A stretch of DNA of 64,000 bases from Prinia subflava (Eukaryota; Chordata; Aves; Passeriformes; Cisticolidae). The translations under genes and the position numbers were made by a program. Positions 26,861 through 40,314 of the stretch are shown here, piece after piece; the first letter of the stretch is position 1; each line of letters begins with the position of its first letter. Below the pieces are notes generated by a model that worked only from the letters and a program-made list of their open reading frames with translations, ran no database searches and was not told where the DNA came from. The DNA is taken from contig NC_086250.1 of NCBI RefSeq assembly GCF_021018805.1, positions 67,653,322 to 67,717,321 of the forward strand, given 5' to 3'.

Positions 26861-28554
26861 CAGAGATTAGAATCTGGGACAGAGAAGTTTTACAGGGAGT
26901 TTGTCAATGGGCTGCTGAAAAGGAGCAAAGAGGTACAATTTTTTAATTGCCCCTGCAGCTTTCATGTAAATCTTGAGAAGAGGTGATTCTTCCACATTTG
27001 TAATCTTTAACACGAGGAACAGCCCAGTGGTCTGGCATGGACCAAGGGGCTCCTTTGCCCATCATCTGATTTATGGGAGAGCAGGAGCTCCCACACTTCC
27101 ACCCACATTAGCAAAACTTTTCATTGCTGTTTTTTGTTTACTTTTACTTTGGGTACAGCCCTGAGCTCCCAGGCTTTGCAGGATGACACCTCCCCTCCTT
27201 GCTCCCTGCTGTTGATCCCAGCAGCAGCTCCTGGTTGTAGGTGCAGGTATCTAAGGAGTGAGGCAGTGCCTGGGCACGAATCACTGCCTGCACATCCTGT
27301 CTCCTGAGGAAAAGAGGATGGAAAGCACTGGCAGAAGTTTAGCTGACCTGCTGTGAACAGTTCACTCTGTTTAACAGAAAAAATAGCCTCAGACCTCAGT
27401 AAGGCATGGATTTGATTTGGAATGAGGAATTTAATGATACCTCTTCCAATCTTTACTATTAAAGAGGTGGGGGACAAGGTAAGAGATACCTAAATAGGTT
27501 AGAAATTATTTTATAAATCCCAGTTCAGCAGGAACTAGCCAAAGCAGAGTATGATTTGCTAGCTAGACAGTATTGCTTAACAAGACACAAGTGCACATTA
27601 CTGACATTAAGCAATCAATAAACTTGGGTGCAGAGCTACACACAGTTTATTGTTCCTTCTCTTGCTTTGCTCTGACTCAGCACTGAGTCTGTACAATTGG
27701 GCAGGTATTACCCAGGCAGCAGAGAATTTCTTGTGATAAACAGTGATGTAGCCATAGAGAAAAAAAAATCAACAACAAAACCAACCCCACAAACAAATCA
27801 GGCATATTTTTCTCTATCTGACTTATAAGCTTTTGTTTTCTCTCTTTAACTAGAACCTCAGACTGCTGCCTCTCTGCAGTCCAACTCTTCACACTATGCA
27901 GTGCCTTCAAGAACCCGTCTAGCAGACGATTCCTCTTTCAACGTGTTCACACCTGCACAATCACCATAAGTGGAAGAAATTTCCTCTATTCTACAGCAAA
28001 CAATGGAAAGGATTGCATTTCTCTTTCTGCTCAAAACCAGAACACAGTTGCTTTCAGAGCAGGTTATGAAACTCCCCACACATCAGTTCAGAAAAAGGCT
28101 GTGTCACATGAAGGTGCCTGTGTGCTGTTGTTCCCCACAGCCAGTTAATGGAGCTGTGACAGCCCAGTTCTAGAGATCCCATTTGCTTCCACTGACAGAT
28201 TTTAAGCCATTCTGAGTATGTTTTCCACATGTCTTAATGTCTTAATTGAAGATATTAAGAAAACTCTCCTCTTGATGTGGTACCAAACACAGGTGCCCAG
28301 TGGGGCCCTCCCCCTTCTCTGAGACATCCCAGCAAGGGGAGCTCAGCCTCCTCACCAATTTCACTGAACTAATTACTGTCTGAAATTAGGCCCATGCCTA
28401 AATGCTTTGCCAGGCCCAGGCTCCTGGATTAACTGCAGACTCAGTCTCTCCCAGCACATCACTCGACAGCGAGCTCCTTCCCACTCTGTCCCCACCCATC
28501 CAAGTCTTTGGGGAATGTTGCCATGGATTTCCACGGGACACAGGAGTCCATATT

Positions 28555-28870
28555 GGAAGAACCCTGTTAAGGTTGCTAGGCGTAAATATTGACTTAGCGG
28601 CTCTTCCGCCTCTCTTCTTTTTTAAGAACGGATTTGTTGGCCGTGGCTGGAAAAATAGAATTATGGAGTGTGCATGATTCACTCTGGCACTGACACAAAC
28701 ATGCAGATCAGTTGGCTGGCAGCTCGGCTCCTCTGTTCGCAGAGCATCGCTCCCAAAATGTGTCATTTTGTTTTGGCAGCAAGAGCATCCAAGCCCACAG
28801 ACAGGGAGATAATATCTCCTGCCTTCCATGTACTCCACATGGGAGTCGCTGACCTTATGCTGCACAGAAT
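28555..28870. promoter_or_regulatory. Candidate CpG-retaining regulatory block
   Basis: About nine CpGs in 300 bp, clustered at 28580-28645 and around 28725-28755 and 28850, against a nearly CpG-free background. It includes GTAAATATTGACTTAGCGGC, which resembles a forkhead-like site next to an AP-1/MAF-like half-site. It overlaps a 163-codon minus-strand frame (28398-28889) whose translation I do not recognise. CpG retention over hundreds of bases suggests constraint or recent GC-biased conversion. Confidence 0.25.
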
Positions 28871-31563
28871 ATTGGATTAGCTCTCCCAACAGCTTTTCAG
28901 TCCCGACTCACAGGAGGACTGACAGAAGTTTGGGTTTCACAGTAAGAGCCCAGCCCAGAAACCTCCCCTCTCACATCCGCTCTCCTGGGTCTGCAAACAC
29001 AACAGAGGACAGGAAAGCAACTGCAGGTAGAACTGATTATTCAAAAGCCTTTTCAATAAGGGCTGTTTCACAGCCAATAAATACTGAGACAGACAATAAC
29101 CAGAGGTAAGAGGGGACCCAAAGCATTTGGTCACTGGATTCATGTTTTCATCACCAGTACTCCATGCTCAGACTTTTAATCCTGACTGCAAAAAATGCTC
29201 CTCGAAACATTACTTCAACACACAGCATCATTCAAACTCTCTCCCATATTGATTCTGCCAGATCTGAATGATTTGGCAGGACTGGCAGGGGGATGAACCT
29301 TCACAAGAGATGCCTGAGGATACTAAGTATATGGGACACTGTAGTCATTGATCCAGGACATGCCAGCACAATCTCTGACTGTTCCAAAAAACCTGCTCAC
29401 CACACACAGGGGCATGAGCAGCTCACCTGAGAGCTGGCAGACACTACAGGGAATATATTTGGGATTTCCTACCAGACCTCAATTTGATATTCACCTGGGG
29501 TACTCAAAAACAGTTGCTGCATTTCGCAACACTTGGCAGAGGTCTGCCAGAAAGCACAGAGCTTGTCAGGAGGAAAATAAAACTCTAACAATCGAAGATA
29601 GGAGGAGAAAGTCCAGTGTAAGACACGAGATCCTTCTCTGAAGGATCTCAAGGAGTTTGCCTGCATTTTAGCTAGGTAGGGTGTCTTTGGAACTTTTATC
29701 CCATCACAGTTTAGGCACCCTCAAAAGACATAATGCAAAACCAGACCAGGAGACCAGGATCAACACATGTGCATATTTCTATTTGCTTTGCATCCATCAT
29801 CTGTGTCTCTACACCTTCCCCTTGGGGAACAGGGACCAGCTGCTCCTGCCAGGCACCCTCTGTGCACATCCTCCAGAAGAGGTGGTTCAGTGCATGGTAC
29901 ATTTAAGGCTGTGGCACCTCAGAGCTCTGCAGGGAAGCCCAGGGCTCTGGGGTCCCACACATTCATTAGACAACACAAGAATTAGCCATTCCCACTCAGT
30001 GTTAAACTACAAGAAACAAAAGCAAGGGCACTTAGATGGAGCTTAGCAACAGCTGCTCAGGATCCATCCAACCGTTCTCAAATCTATTTTTACTGACAGC
30101 TTTTGAAGCAGAGAATTCACTGAACAGAGAAACAGGTTGATATCCCTTCTCCTCAACTGTAGGCAGAATTTAGTTTGTTATTTTCTAATTGTTTCCTTGG
30201 TGGCACATACAAATTCAATATTGCATCTGCAAGCAAGAATGTCTATTTTCAGAATAAAGACAATGACAGGGCAAGTTTGTATTAGCAACAGCTAAGTAAA
30301 AGACACCAGGGGATAAAAAAGGGACATTGTCTTTTAAGGTCCTAAAGTGCACAGGACAAGAGACTGAGTAGATCTAATTGCATGAAATTAAGGAATTTTC
30401 TGCCCACTCACTCTCCTGCCCTTGCAGCTGGAATAGCACAGCCCGGGTGCTGCCTTCTGGTTTCTCAGGAAAACATTTGCAGGGAACAGAAATGTTTCAC
30501 AATGCAGAAGCAAGAAATAACCTCAATGATTTCTCTGCTCTACCAGCTCAGGGTCAAGGCTGATGCTAGTCACTTCTTAGTGCACGTGGATATTGCTGCT
30601 CTTACACCCCACACGAGCACCAGGGGACAAACCCATCAACACAAAAACTTTCAAGCTGTGGTTAGTGGCCATTATTGCCTGGTTACAGAGGTGGCAATGG
30701 TTGAGTTTTATATGACAGGTTCTCAGTAACACTACACAGCAAGACAACATGTTGCATTTGTCACTGGGTTTACATTGTATTGACCCAGGGTGGGCTCAGC
30801 TATAGGCAGGCACTGCTACAAATAGTTGTAGCTGTTAGGAGCCTCATTTATGTCTCTCCACTGAAAAGGATCCCCTCTGCCTACTGAGATGTCTGAATTT
30901 GCCCTTGAACCAGCTCCTTTGCTTAGGCTGTCTGACCTCTTCACCCAGTTAGTTTTTAGTTTTTAGGATCCATTTTGTCACATGGTGCCCAGATGATCAG
31001 CCATCACCTCTGAAATGACCAGGCACTGGGGCAAGAAGTCCCACTTGGGACAGAAGAGCAGCAGGAATAAGAGTGTCCTAGTCCAATGAGTATTTCTGTA
31101 TAACTGTGCAACCTTTAACTCAATGGGAAGGTACTTTTAGAAGTTGAAAACACACTAACCAATCCTAAAGTAACCAATTTTTTCTGTTTCCCAGAATGAA
31201 AGTCAAGGGTGGTACGTTCACATCCAAATGTCTCAAGTCAGGTGAGATGAACTCCACTTTCAGGGCATAAGATGAGGAAGAATTAAGGTTCAAGCCTCTA
31301 ATAACAACAGTGAATTCATAGCAATTGTGAAATTCCTTTTTCTTATCCATGTATTCCAGCCAAAGTAAGGACAAAACACATCCCCCTTCCAGAAGTACAG
31401 AGGTACTACTCACCTGCATGGCACAGGTTAACACTATCTCCTGTGACAATCCATAGCATGTCATCATTTTAGAGCAATTAGTAAACAGACTGTTTTAAGC
31501 ATTTAAAAATTATAACCCTGCTCCTGGTCTCCTCAAAGCCTGTGACACAACTGCTTACATTCT

Positions 31564-31603
31564 TAGTGAATAAAATCTTATGGTAGTGAATAAAATCTTG
31601 TAG
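31564..31603. repeat. 20-bp tandem duplication
   Basis: Two adjacent units beginning TAGTGAATAAAATCTT (31564-31583 and 31584-31603). They differ at only three positions near the end. Located about 225 bp from the CAMK1D exon on its downstream side. Confidence 0.85.
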
Positions 31604-31820
31604 ACTTACTCTAGCCTAACTCTTTTCCCATTTTGCAGTTATCTGGCTGCATTAATATGAAAGAAAAGAAGAGCATTTCTCACAACATTTTCAGCACCAT
31701 TTAAATTCACATGATTTGTCTGCCTGTGATGGGTTGAACAACTTTTCAGTCACGTTTGTCAATCACTGTTCCTCAAATGCAAGAGTCTAACTGAAGCAAA
31801 GAGGCAGAAATGAAGGTGTG

Positions 31821-32016
<196 letters not shown>

Positions 32017-32812
32017 CTAACTGAAACACAACCATTGAATACAGTTCTCCTGGTGTCGTTCGGGAGCTGCTCTTGTTAAAACAGAAATGGCATTACAAAC
32101 ATCTTTCTTTGCCTTTACAAACATATGGAGACATTCACACTCACAAAAAACATTAAAGGCTTACCAAACACAACAATTTTAATAGAGAACCACAGTCCAG
32201 CAGGCATATGAGCAAAGCTTGAAAATTAGAAAATACATTTCTGTACACAGGGGCATGGATGATAGTCTGGCTGCTGACTTGCTGGATGATGTACTTTTCC
32301 CCTCTCTGAGATTTCTGGAGGTTTAATTCACCAACCAGCACAAAGTCCCCAGGACTAGGTGACACCAGTGCCAGGAGTGCTCCTGGTTCCTCAGTCACCA
32401 CAAGAGGTCAGGGCCCCCACTCTCGTCCTCCCTGGGCTGCCCAGAGCTTCTCCTCACCATTGGATCAACCCTGACTCAGATTGCATCACCATTTCTCTAT
32501 GTATACAGAGTTATTCCACAACACAAACTGATGTGTGTAACCACTAAAGCCAAAGAATTGGATTAAATCACAAGTCCATTGAACAGTGGCCTAGCAGCAG
32601 CCTCCCTATGGTTACTCCAGAGAGAGTTACACAAATAAAGAAACATCATCACAGCAGCCGGTCACTAATTGCCAAGAATGGGCAGTACCTCTCCTTCATT
32701 AGGTTATTTCATAACAGTGAATTATTTCTTGCACTTGTCAGTGTTTCTTCCCAAGCTTCTGGACCTGCCTGAGAAGAGGCCAGGAAAATGTTACAGTCAG
32801 TGCTATACACAC

Positions 32813-32831
32813 TTTTTTTTTTTTTTTTTTT
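32813..32831. repeat. Poly-T run (19 bp)
   Basis: Nineteen consecutive T on the plus strand, about 850 bp upstream of the exon in transcript direction. Confidence 0.95.
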
Positions 32832-33095
32832 CCCCAGATTTTTTGAGCATCTGAACATCATTCAGACTCTGCCACTCTGGACAGATTTTGCAGTGGTACA
32901 TTAAGACATCCTTATATTCTGGAACTTGGTACTGGTTTAGCAGCAAGATACTGGGCAAGAGGGAGCACTGACTTGATGAGGAACAGCAAATCATTGTTCT
33001 TATTCACCAAAACCTCCTCCTGTCGCACCCACTTTGTCCAAGAGAGATCAGACCCAAGGAGTTGTCTAACCCAATGACAACAAAAATGAAGGATC

Positions 33096-33204
33096 AGGCT
33101 GAACAACCTGGTCTAGTAGAATGTGTCCCCTGCCCATGGCAGGGGGTTGGAACAATATGATCCTTAAAGTTCCTGCCAACCCAAATCATTCTTTGATTCT
33201 ATGA
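33096..33204 (+). mobile_element. CR1 LINE 3' fragment
   Basis: It contains ACAACCTGGTCTAGTAGAAT, CCCATGGCAGGGGGTTGGAA, GATCCTTAAAGTTCCTGCCA and the terminal CTTTGATTCTATGATC, matching the CR1 3' end. Plus strand, about 110 bp, truncated. Confidence 0.9.
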
Positions 33205-33333
33205 TCCATCCGCTGAAGGTTTGTGTTTTATTTATAGGAAATAAAAATAGCCTTCCCTTTATTATTTCCCCTCATCAGCAGATTATTCTGCTCTCCTGCA
33301 CAGCTCACTCTGATAAATGGTTAGGGGGGTGCT

Positions 33334-33376
33334 GAGCAAACCCAACCATGCAAACCCATGAGCAAACCCAAACATG
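33334..33376. repeat. Imperfect tandem repeat
   Basis: GAGCAAACCCAACCATG (33334-33350) is repeated as GAGCAAACCCAAACATG (33360-33376), with a short CAAACCCAT piece between them. Confidence 0.7.
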
Positions 33377-34779
33377 CTCCAGCCCACTCTTAAAAGGTTA
33401 ATGTTTGGTCACAGCCTCATCTGACTACCACCAACTTTCTCTGGCTTTCACTCCCCACAACTGCTGCTTATCTAGATGTTTTGTGGATAAACTAAAGAAT
33501 TTCCTTTCCTGGACAGGCTCCTCCTTTTTAAGTCATGCACTTGGATGACACAACCAGGCTGCTCTGACCTCACCAACAGCTCCTGAGTTGCAAAACAGCC
33601 ACATGAATCATTAAGGGAATGAGCACAAGGAAGAGGCTGCTGCTCTGGAAACAAAGCACCTGTTTACCCAGAAATGCTTTTGTAGCCAGCAGATACAGAA
33701 AGAGTGATAGGAAGTTGATAAAAAAAGACTTTTGCATGCCGTTACCCAGCAGATGTTTGACAGCTTGTCCACATGGGACAGTGATCCTCTGAACCAAGAA
33801 ATGTTTTGCCTTATTTTTACTAAAAAGGACAGACTGTGGCTACATTGATGCCACTTAGAGTAGCAGAATGATTCCCTCTTTTCTGCTTTGTGTATAATTC
33901 TCTACAGCATGTCAGAGCATCACAGGCTCCAATTTAGGCTCCACACAACTGATCCAAATGGTTTGCACAAATAAGCCACCCAGAGTGGTTTTGATTGTGT
34001 TCTTTGCTTTCCTGTTTTTTACACCCCTAACCATTCAATTCATCAAACAATGTTTTCATCGTGACCCTCATGCCTGGGACAGCCAGACCAGAACTGCAAC
34101 AAAACCCTTTGGCTGGAAAGCCCTAAGACCTCTCTGTGCTTTACCAGCTTTGCTTGCAGACCAGAGGGCCCGGAAGTTCACAGGGCTGCTCCCAGCTGTA
34201 TTTCATGGACCCCTTCAGTGCCATCTGCTTAAGCTTTCAGCACTGCACTTCCCTCCAGCTGTGCCTTGAACAGGCTCCTTGCCTTCAGTCAAACTGTGCT
34301 AGAAGCTGCAATATTCTCACCAGTCACTTACTGATAACACAGCTCTCTCAGGGTTTATGATATTATAAAAATACAGGGAGCTCCCATCCCAATCTGCACT
34401 TCATTGCTGATCTCAAACAACAAAATAGTGGAAATCCCTTTCTTTTCCTTCTACACAATATAATTAACTTTGTGAAGCACCTATTTTTCGGCTGGTTCCA
34501 TAATTTTGCTGGATTTCTTCCTCCGCTTATCAGGACAGACATGGTTTCCCTGGTTGGAAAGAGCCTCTGTGAATTTAAATGACATTTTTTTGTGGAGCTC
34601 TGCAATACTCATGAAACCCAATTCCCTATCTCCTTAACAACCCTCCTCATTACAGCATGAAATAACCTGAAGCTGAGCTAAAGCCTTTGGTCCCATGTCA
34701 ACCCCGGGCACGGACAGGCTGCATCTTCACATTGATTTTTATATGAGGCCATGGCATGAAATTGCCAGTGCTGGGAAGA

Positions 34780-35075
34780 GTTCCCAGCAATGGGAGGGGG
34801 TGAACTGGGATGGATCTGCTGGGAAGGCAGGAGGGAGATGTGAGGGGGCAGAAGGGAGGCAGTCTGCACTACCCTGTGCACTAAATATGCTCCTGTGCTC
34901 ACAGAGCGAGGGAGGAGGCAAAGCAACAAGTCAGAGCACAAAAGAAAGAGAACTGGAAGGAAAGAGAAGGAAGGGAACAGATGTAGAAAGGGATCAGAGC
35001 ATTAAACAGAGACCCAGCAATACAGGGCAAGAAGAAAGAAAGGATGGGAGGAAGCACCAGGGAGGGAGAGGCAGC
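34780..35075 (+). repeat. Purine-rich tract with a possible G-quadruplex
   Basis: About 300 bp of A/G-dominated plus-strand sequence. Four runs of three or more G lie at 34821-34823, 34833-34835, 34844-34848 and 34854-34856, with loops of 9, 8 and 5 bases, long for a quadruplex but possible. On the CAMK1D sense strand this is a pyrimidine tract. It gives a low-complexity 151-codon plus-strand frame (34695-35150) that is unlikely to be coding. Confidence 0.6.
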
Positions 35076-37164
35076 AAAGATACTCCTGGAGTCTGCTGGA
35101 GTCAGGGAAGAGTCAGAAATAATACTGAAAAGATGGGCAAGCAATTATAATTTCAAACATGCAGCTGAATTCATCCACCCTTAATGACACAGTCCAGCCT
35201 CCACTAAACCTCTCTTGACTCAGGCACGAATAAGTAAATGTCAGAGAGAAAGTCAGAAAGACAAGGCTGCTCATTTTCTTGCTAACAGCAATATATCCTA
35301 CAGCAAATCCCCACCTCCTCAAAAAGGTTCCCCAGAACTACCAGCTCAGCAGGCTTGCTAAAGATTTTTTCTCCCTAAAAGGAATTAATATTACCTTTAA
35401 AATCATGGTATTAATGAATAAAGCAATTTATCTCTATGAACTACAATTCTTCACTGAGGTTTAAAATATAATTGTGTACAAAGTTTTAGAAAGAAGTTTG
35501 GGGTAGAAAAATATTGCATTTTACACCATCAGTATGACAGGACTTTTATGAAAAGGCCAGGGCTTCCATTAAACATCATCAAGCAGCGTTGTATGATAAA
35601 AAGGAAAAAAACCCAAATATCATACTGTGATATAGATTTTTTTTTAACTGGGAAAAGAAATTAACTAGTTAAAAATTATGATTGTGTCTGCAGTGATTGG
35701 GATGCATCATTCCCTTCAACTGGGAAGGAGGTAACTGCAACCTCTCAACAAGCCCAGGGACAAAATCTTCACCTCTCTGAAGAGGAGCTTCTAAATCCTT
35801 CAGGAATTTTCCCTGTCCTGCCTGCACAGGATAGCAAACAAGTTAAAAAGTATCAAGGCTTTGAGGAAGTAGGACAGTGGTAGAAATGGGTAACAAGAAA
35901 CTTCTGCAAAATGAAACCAATTCTAGCTGCCAAAATCCGTGTGCAGCAACAACCTATTTCTGAAAATTTTGACCACATTATCATTTACCCTGGAGGGGTT
36001 TGCTCTTTTCAAACTTCTAATTAAGGCATGGAATAATTTTATGATTTAGATAATTTCCATATGAATTAGGAACAACATAAGAAAAAAAAAAGAGATTAAA
36101 GGACTTGATGAGTGACTTTGAGATAATGGCAAATTTTAGAAGGTGCTTGAGATGCTTTGACTCCTTACCCCTTTGCAAACACCTGGACTATGCAGTGCCC
36201 TATGAGATGCCAAACTTCTAGAGTTTTGATTCATTTAAATTGTTTCTCATACATTATTTTTCTTTTAAACAGATTTAAAGATTAGAATTTCAAGACTAAC
36301 ATTGAAATATGAACATTATTCATATCCAAACAGACTGGATTTTCTATGAGAAAGCAGTAGCTGCAAGGCTAGGCTATCCTGCAGATCAAAGCAAAATAAA
36401 GAACAAGTCAGTCTTTCCTCTCTTGGAACTATAATTCAATATGAACATTTAATTTCTGAAATACAATGAACAGCATATACTGTGACAGTAAATCTGTCCT
36501 CATTCAACAAAAAAATTGCTGTGACAAAAATACCGACAAAATGAAGATAAAGCTGATGGAGGGGTAAAACTTCATTTTTCCCATTCAACCTCCATGTTGA
36601 GCAGTTTTCCACTGCATTAGCAGGTGCTCTGTCAGACTAAGTCAACAGACACAGCCAGGAAACAGATTTCACATCTTCAGGCTGCACATAGCTGATGTTC
36701 TTAATTATGATACAATTGGCTTCCCATGTGGACTTTGCCCTGGCCAAACCAGGGGGGAAAAAAAGGGAACACTCAACATCTGAAAAATTATACCATGTCC
36801 AACCACCCTGAGACAGGAGACTGACTGAATCAAACAGAGACCAACCAAACTAAAGGTTATTTTTATAGTGTGGCTTTGGCAACCACACTCAAATTCTGCT
36901 CCTTGATTTCCCAAAGAAAGGTGACTTTGGACTGCACCAAAAACAGATGGAGAAAAGTCTTCATTAGCATTTTCACAGCTTTTTCCATGGGCCTCAAGGA
37001 GTTAACTGCAGGATGAGCTCGGGCTCTGTGTAACACAGCACTTTTCTAATGAGCCATTTTTCTGCACAACTCATGTCCTCTCTTTTGGGTTTTCTTAAAA
37101 TTTTCTACTCAGTTGTTTTTTAAACACCTCCTCACTCTCCTCACACATCATCCAGGTGCGTCCC

Positions 37165-37300
37165 AACACAATTTGCATTCCCAAGTCATGTCCATCAGCG
37201 TTCTGACAGCTGCATGAAAATGAATTTGCAATTTAACTTTCAATAGCTTGGCGATGTCTGAATGCAAAGTTAACGACACCGAAGCGTTGAGAGGTTTTTA
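37165..37300. promoter_or_regulatory. Candidate regulatory block with octamer and TGACAGCTGCA motifs
   Basis: It contains a perfect POU octamer ATTTGCAT (37171-37178), TGACAGCTGCA (37204-37214), the AT-rich ATGAAAATGAATTTGCA, an HNF4-like TGCAAAGTTAAC and about six CpGs in 110 bp. The 11-mer is the same as the arms of the palindrome at 22944-22996. No repeat family fits. Function is inferred from motif density. Confidence 0.35.
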
Positions 37301-38559
37301 GGCAGCCAAGAGGAAAGGAGAAGGACTTTGGGACTGTGCTACACATGGTACAGAAACCAAATTCCCCACATATTCCCAAGAACTGACTACAAATTAATGG
37401 GAAAAGCTGACTAATCTGGTTGCAGCAATCTATATTTTAGAGCACAAATACTTTTTCTAGCTCTTTTCATTCATCAAACACACAGTCCCAGCCCTGCAGC
37501 CCCTTCTATGGCAATGCTTCCCCTGCCTGGGCAAGAGCACAACACTGGGATCACTGTATTAACACTGGTATTTTTAGCCTCCCTACTCATTTAATTTCCA
37601 CTAAGCCTCCCAGCCACAACTGAAAATACTGTTTCCTACCTTGGGGCCCCATGAGAGCCTGCTCTAACACCAGACATGGCCCTGCCCTGGGCTGTGTCTG
37701 ACCCCAGTTCCCCTCTCCAGGGCTGGTCCTGATCCCTGCCCGCAGTGCTGATCCCATGGAGGTGCCTTTTGCTGCAGGCTGGGGCTGCTATTAATCCTTT
37801 ACAGATGATGAACAGCACTTCCCACTGTGCCAAAATGCTGCTGCTGTGTCCTGATGGACACTCCAACAATGGCAAAAGGAACAGATACTCTTTACTGGGT
37901 GTTCCTGCAGCAAGAAGCTGCTTTCTGGAGCACTGAGACCTTTCTCTGTGCCCTGAGCATTGCCCCATGCTCATTCCCTCAGCATTTTGTCCAAGTTAGG
38001 AGGTATCAGTGAGCAGTCACAGTGTGAAAGGACCCTGGGAGTCACCATCCCCAACTCCAGACTCTTCTTTTCAGTCATTCTGCTGCTTCCCCTTTAATAA
38101 AATGTTTAGGAGGAGGTAATATCATCAATAACATCTCATCAATACCCAGACCACTGGTGGGGCTTATGACCATAACAGAGCTACCCAGCAGTATCACACT
38201 CCAGGCAGAGCTTCTTCCTTCACCTCCTAATAAACCAGTTTGGTTTCCACATTTCAGTCTGCAATGCAGTGAGCAGCACAAAGCTTTGATCTCGTGCAGC
38301 CACCAAGAGTTTTACTATTTGTTTGGATTTAACTTCTGTTTTTGGGAATTATCTAGAGTTATCTATTATCTACAGTTACAACAGTTTAGTGTTTTGACGG
38401 TTTTTGTCACCAGAGTCAGCTGCAAGAATTTTAATGCCCATTTGAGGTTTATAATTTCTTCTAGTTTAGCTGCTCAATATTTAATAATCTCAGGAAAAGG
38501 AAAAAAAAAAAGAGCCCACCCACTAAAAGAACTAGGATTAAGATTGGAAATCCATGCCA

Positions 38560-38589
38560 GCTACTTATAGGAAAGCTACTTATAGGAAA
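38560..38589. repeat. 15-bp perfect tandem duplication
   Basis: GCTACTTATAGGAAA occurs twice without a gap (38560-38574 and 38575-38589), typical of recent slippage. Confidence 0.9.
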
Positions 38590-40221
38590 GAGACTTCTAT
38601 GAAGCTAGAAAACACCAATTTAAAGTTGCACATCATAAAGCATGAATTTATGATGGTATAGTCAGGTAGTTTCCTTCACAACCCTGGACAAGAAGAGTGA
38701 CAACCCTCTTAGAGTGCAACAATCATTTTCACTCAAGGAAAACATCCCTGGAAATGATGTGAACCATTCTGTAGTTGGAATTAGTCCTTTACTCCAGGAT
38801 GAATTCCAAGGTCACAGCAGGGCATGGCACATCCCACCAGCACCTCTTGTCACTCCAACTCATTCACCAGCAGGGTGAAGACACCAAACACAATCAAGGA
38901 GAATTCCAGGCAAGAAAAGCCACCAGGTGTAGAGCACAACGAGGCACACAGGCTTCAGTGCCATAAAACTTGAGTTCAAAGATGAATGAACCACACTAAG
39001 CACAGAAATTAAGCCAAATAGGAATGCTTCTGAAGAACCTCTTCCCTTTCTGAGATGAACTAATTTGTTTGAGCTGCCTGGTGTATGCTAATTTAATAGG
39101 ATGCTATTCAGTCTGTTCTGAGACAGTGATGCATGGATGCTAAAAAGGGAAACTGGCCCAGCTCAGATCCCCAGTCATGTTTGTCATTCCAGCCACTTCT
39201 CTCGTGAACTGTTTGCTCCTTTCTGATCAATCCTGACCCCTATTAGAAAGGGAAGCATTGTCTTTAAAGGCCCATTACACTTACATTACATCCTCTGTGG
39301 CAGTCACAGTAAAGCTATCAAGAAAAACATACAGTTCTCTGCACTGAGATCTTCCTTCCATTATACACTTCACAAATGAGCTGTTAAGCAGGTTTTTTTT
39401 CCCCACTGAAGATCACTTTCTTTAAAGTGAATATTTAAGTACTGTTTTTTCCACTTTCATCTTATGAGTCAAAAGGAGCTCATCATCTCCCAGGATTTAT
39501 CTGATGGCAGCATTCTCACAAGAAAATAACCTTTTTTCTTCTAGTAATGACCTCAAACCTTTCTAGAGGCACACGGGATCTCCATAATTCTTTTTTCAAA
39601 GCATTTCCCTATTCTAACACTGACATATGCAGGGTCTATTATTCCTGGAGATCTTATCTGGCCATAGAAAGTAGATTACACCAATTTGAAAGAGCCTGGT
39701 TCTTCTTCTTTCTCCACATGGAAACTCAAGAAAAGATCTGGCCCACTGTGGCATTCTTCAAGAGCATAAATCAATTATGAAACAAGTAGATGATACTGTA
39801 GCAAAGCAAAGCAAGGCAGACACTGTAGTTTCGCTTCCAGCAACTCCTCCATTCCTTCTACAGAGGTCTGTACTGAAGGTGGAACTATCCACTGCCTAAA
39901 GATCAAATAATTTTGCAGTTGTGACTAATCCTAATGGGGGCTAATGGGAAATTCCCATTTAGCCAAGAGTTTCACCTAAAGGCGTCTGGAATTTCACAAA
40001 TCCAAGATGCAAAAGTCTGCCCAGCACCTCATTCATTCAAGTGGCATTTCTATCTCTACCAAACGAAGCCACAGTGTCAGTCCTGGTAGCCTTCCCCAGT
40101 GATCAGAGGCAAAGGATTTTATCACTTGAGCTGTGATTTTCAAACACCCACCCTGCCTTTCATGAACTGCACTGCCCATTCCACAGGTGAGGACTTGAGG
40201 AACAGCAGCTCCATGGGCTGA

Positions 40222-40314
40222 TGGGGATATGGTTTGCTGGAGAAGATGCCAGCATTAACAGCTGGATTCAGTGGTCTTGGAGGTCTTCTCCAACTTTAAC
40301 AACTCTGTGATTCT
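40222..40314 (+). mobile_element. CR1 LINE 3' fragment
   Basis: Diverged CR1 tail: GGGGATATGGTTTGCTGGAG, GCTGGATTCAGTGGTCTTGG, AGGTCTTCTCCAACTTTAAC, then CTCTGTGATTCTTA. Plus strand. Confidence 0.8.

Larger units (their letters stand above)
24671..31563. other. Intronic stretch, mostly featureless
   Basis: Apart from the two candidate regulatory blocks at 26640-26860 and 28555-28870, I see no repeat family, RNA gene or exon. A T-rich simple stretch occurs at 26230-26268. Confidence 0.5.

Noticed and set aside
31723..31760. TGTGATGGGTTGAAC as a possible LTR start
   Set aside because: Nothing downstream continues like an LTR, and the CAMK1D exon follows within 70 bp.
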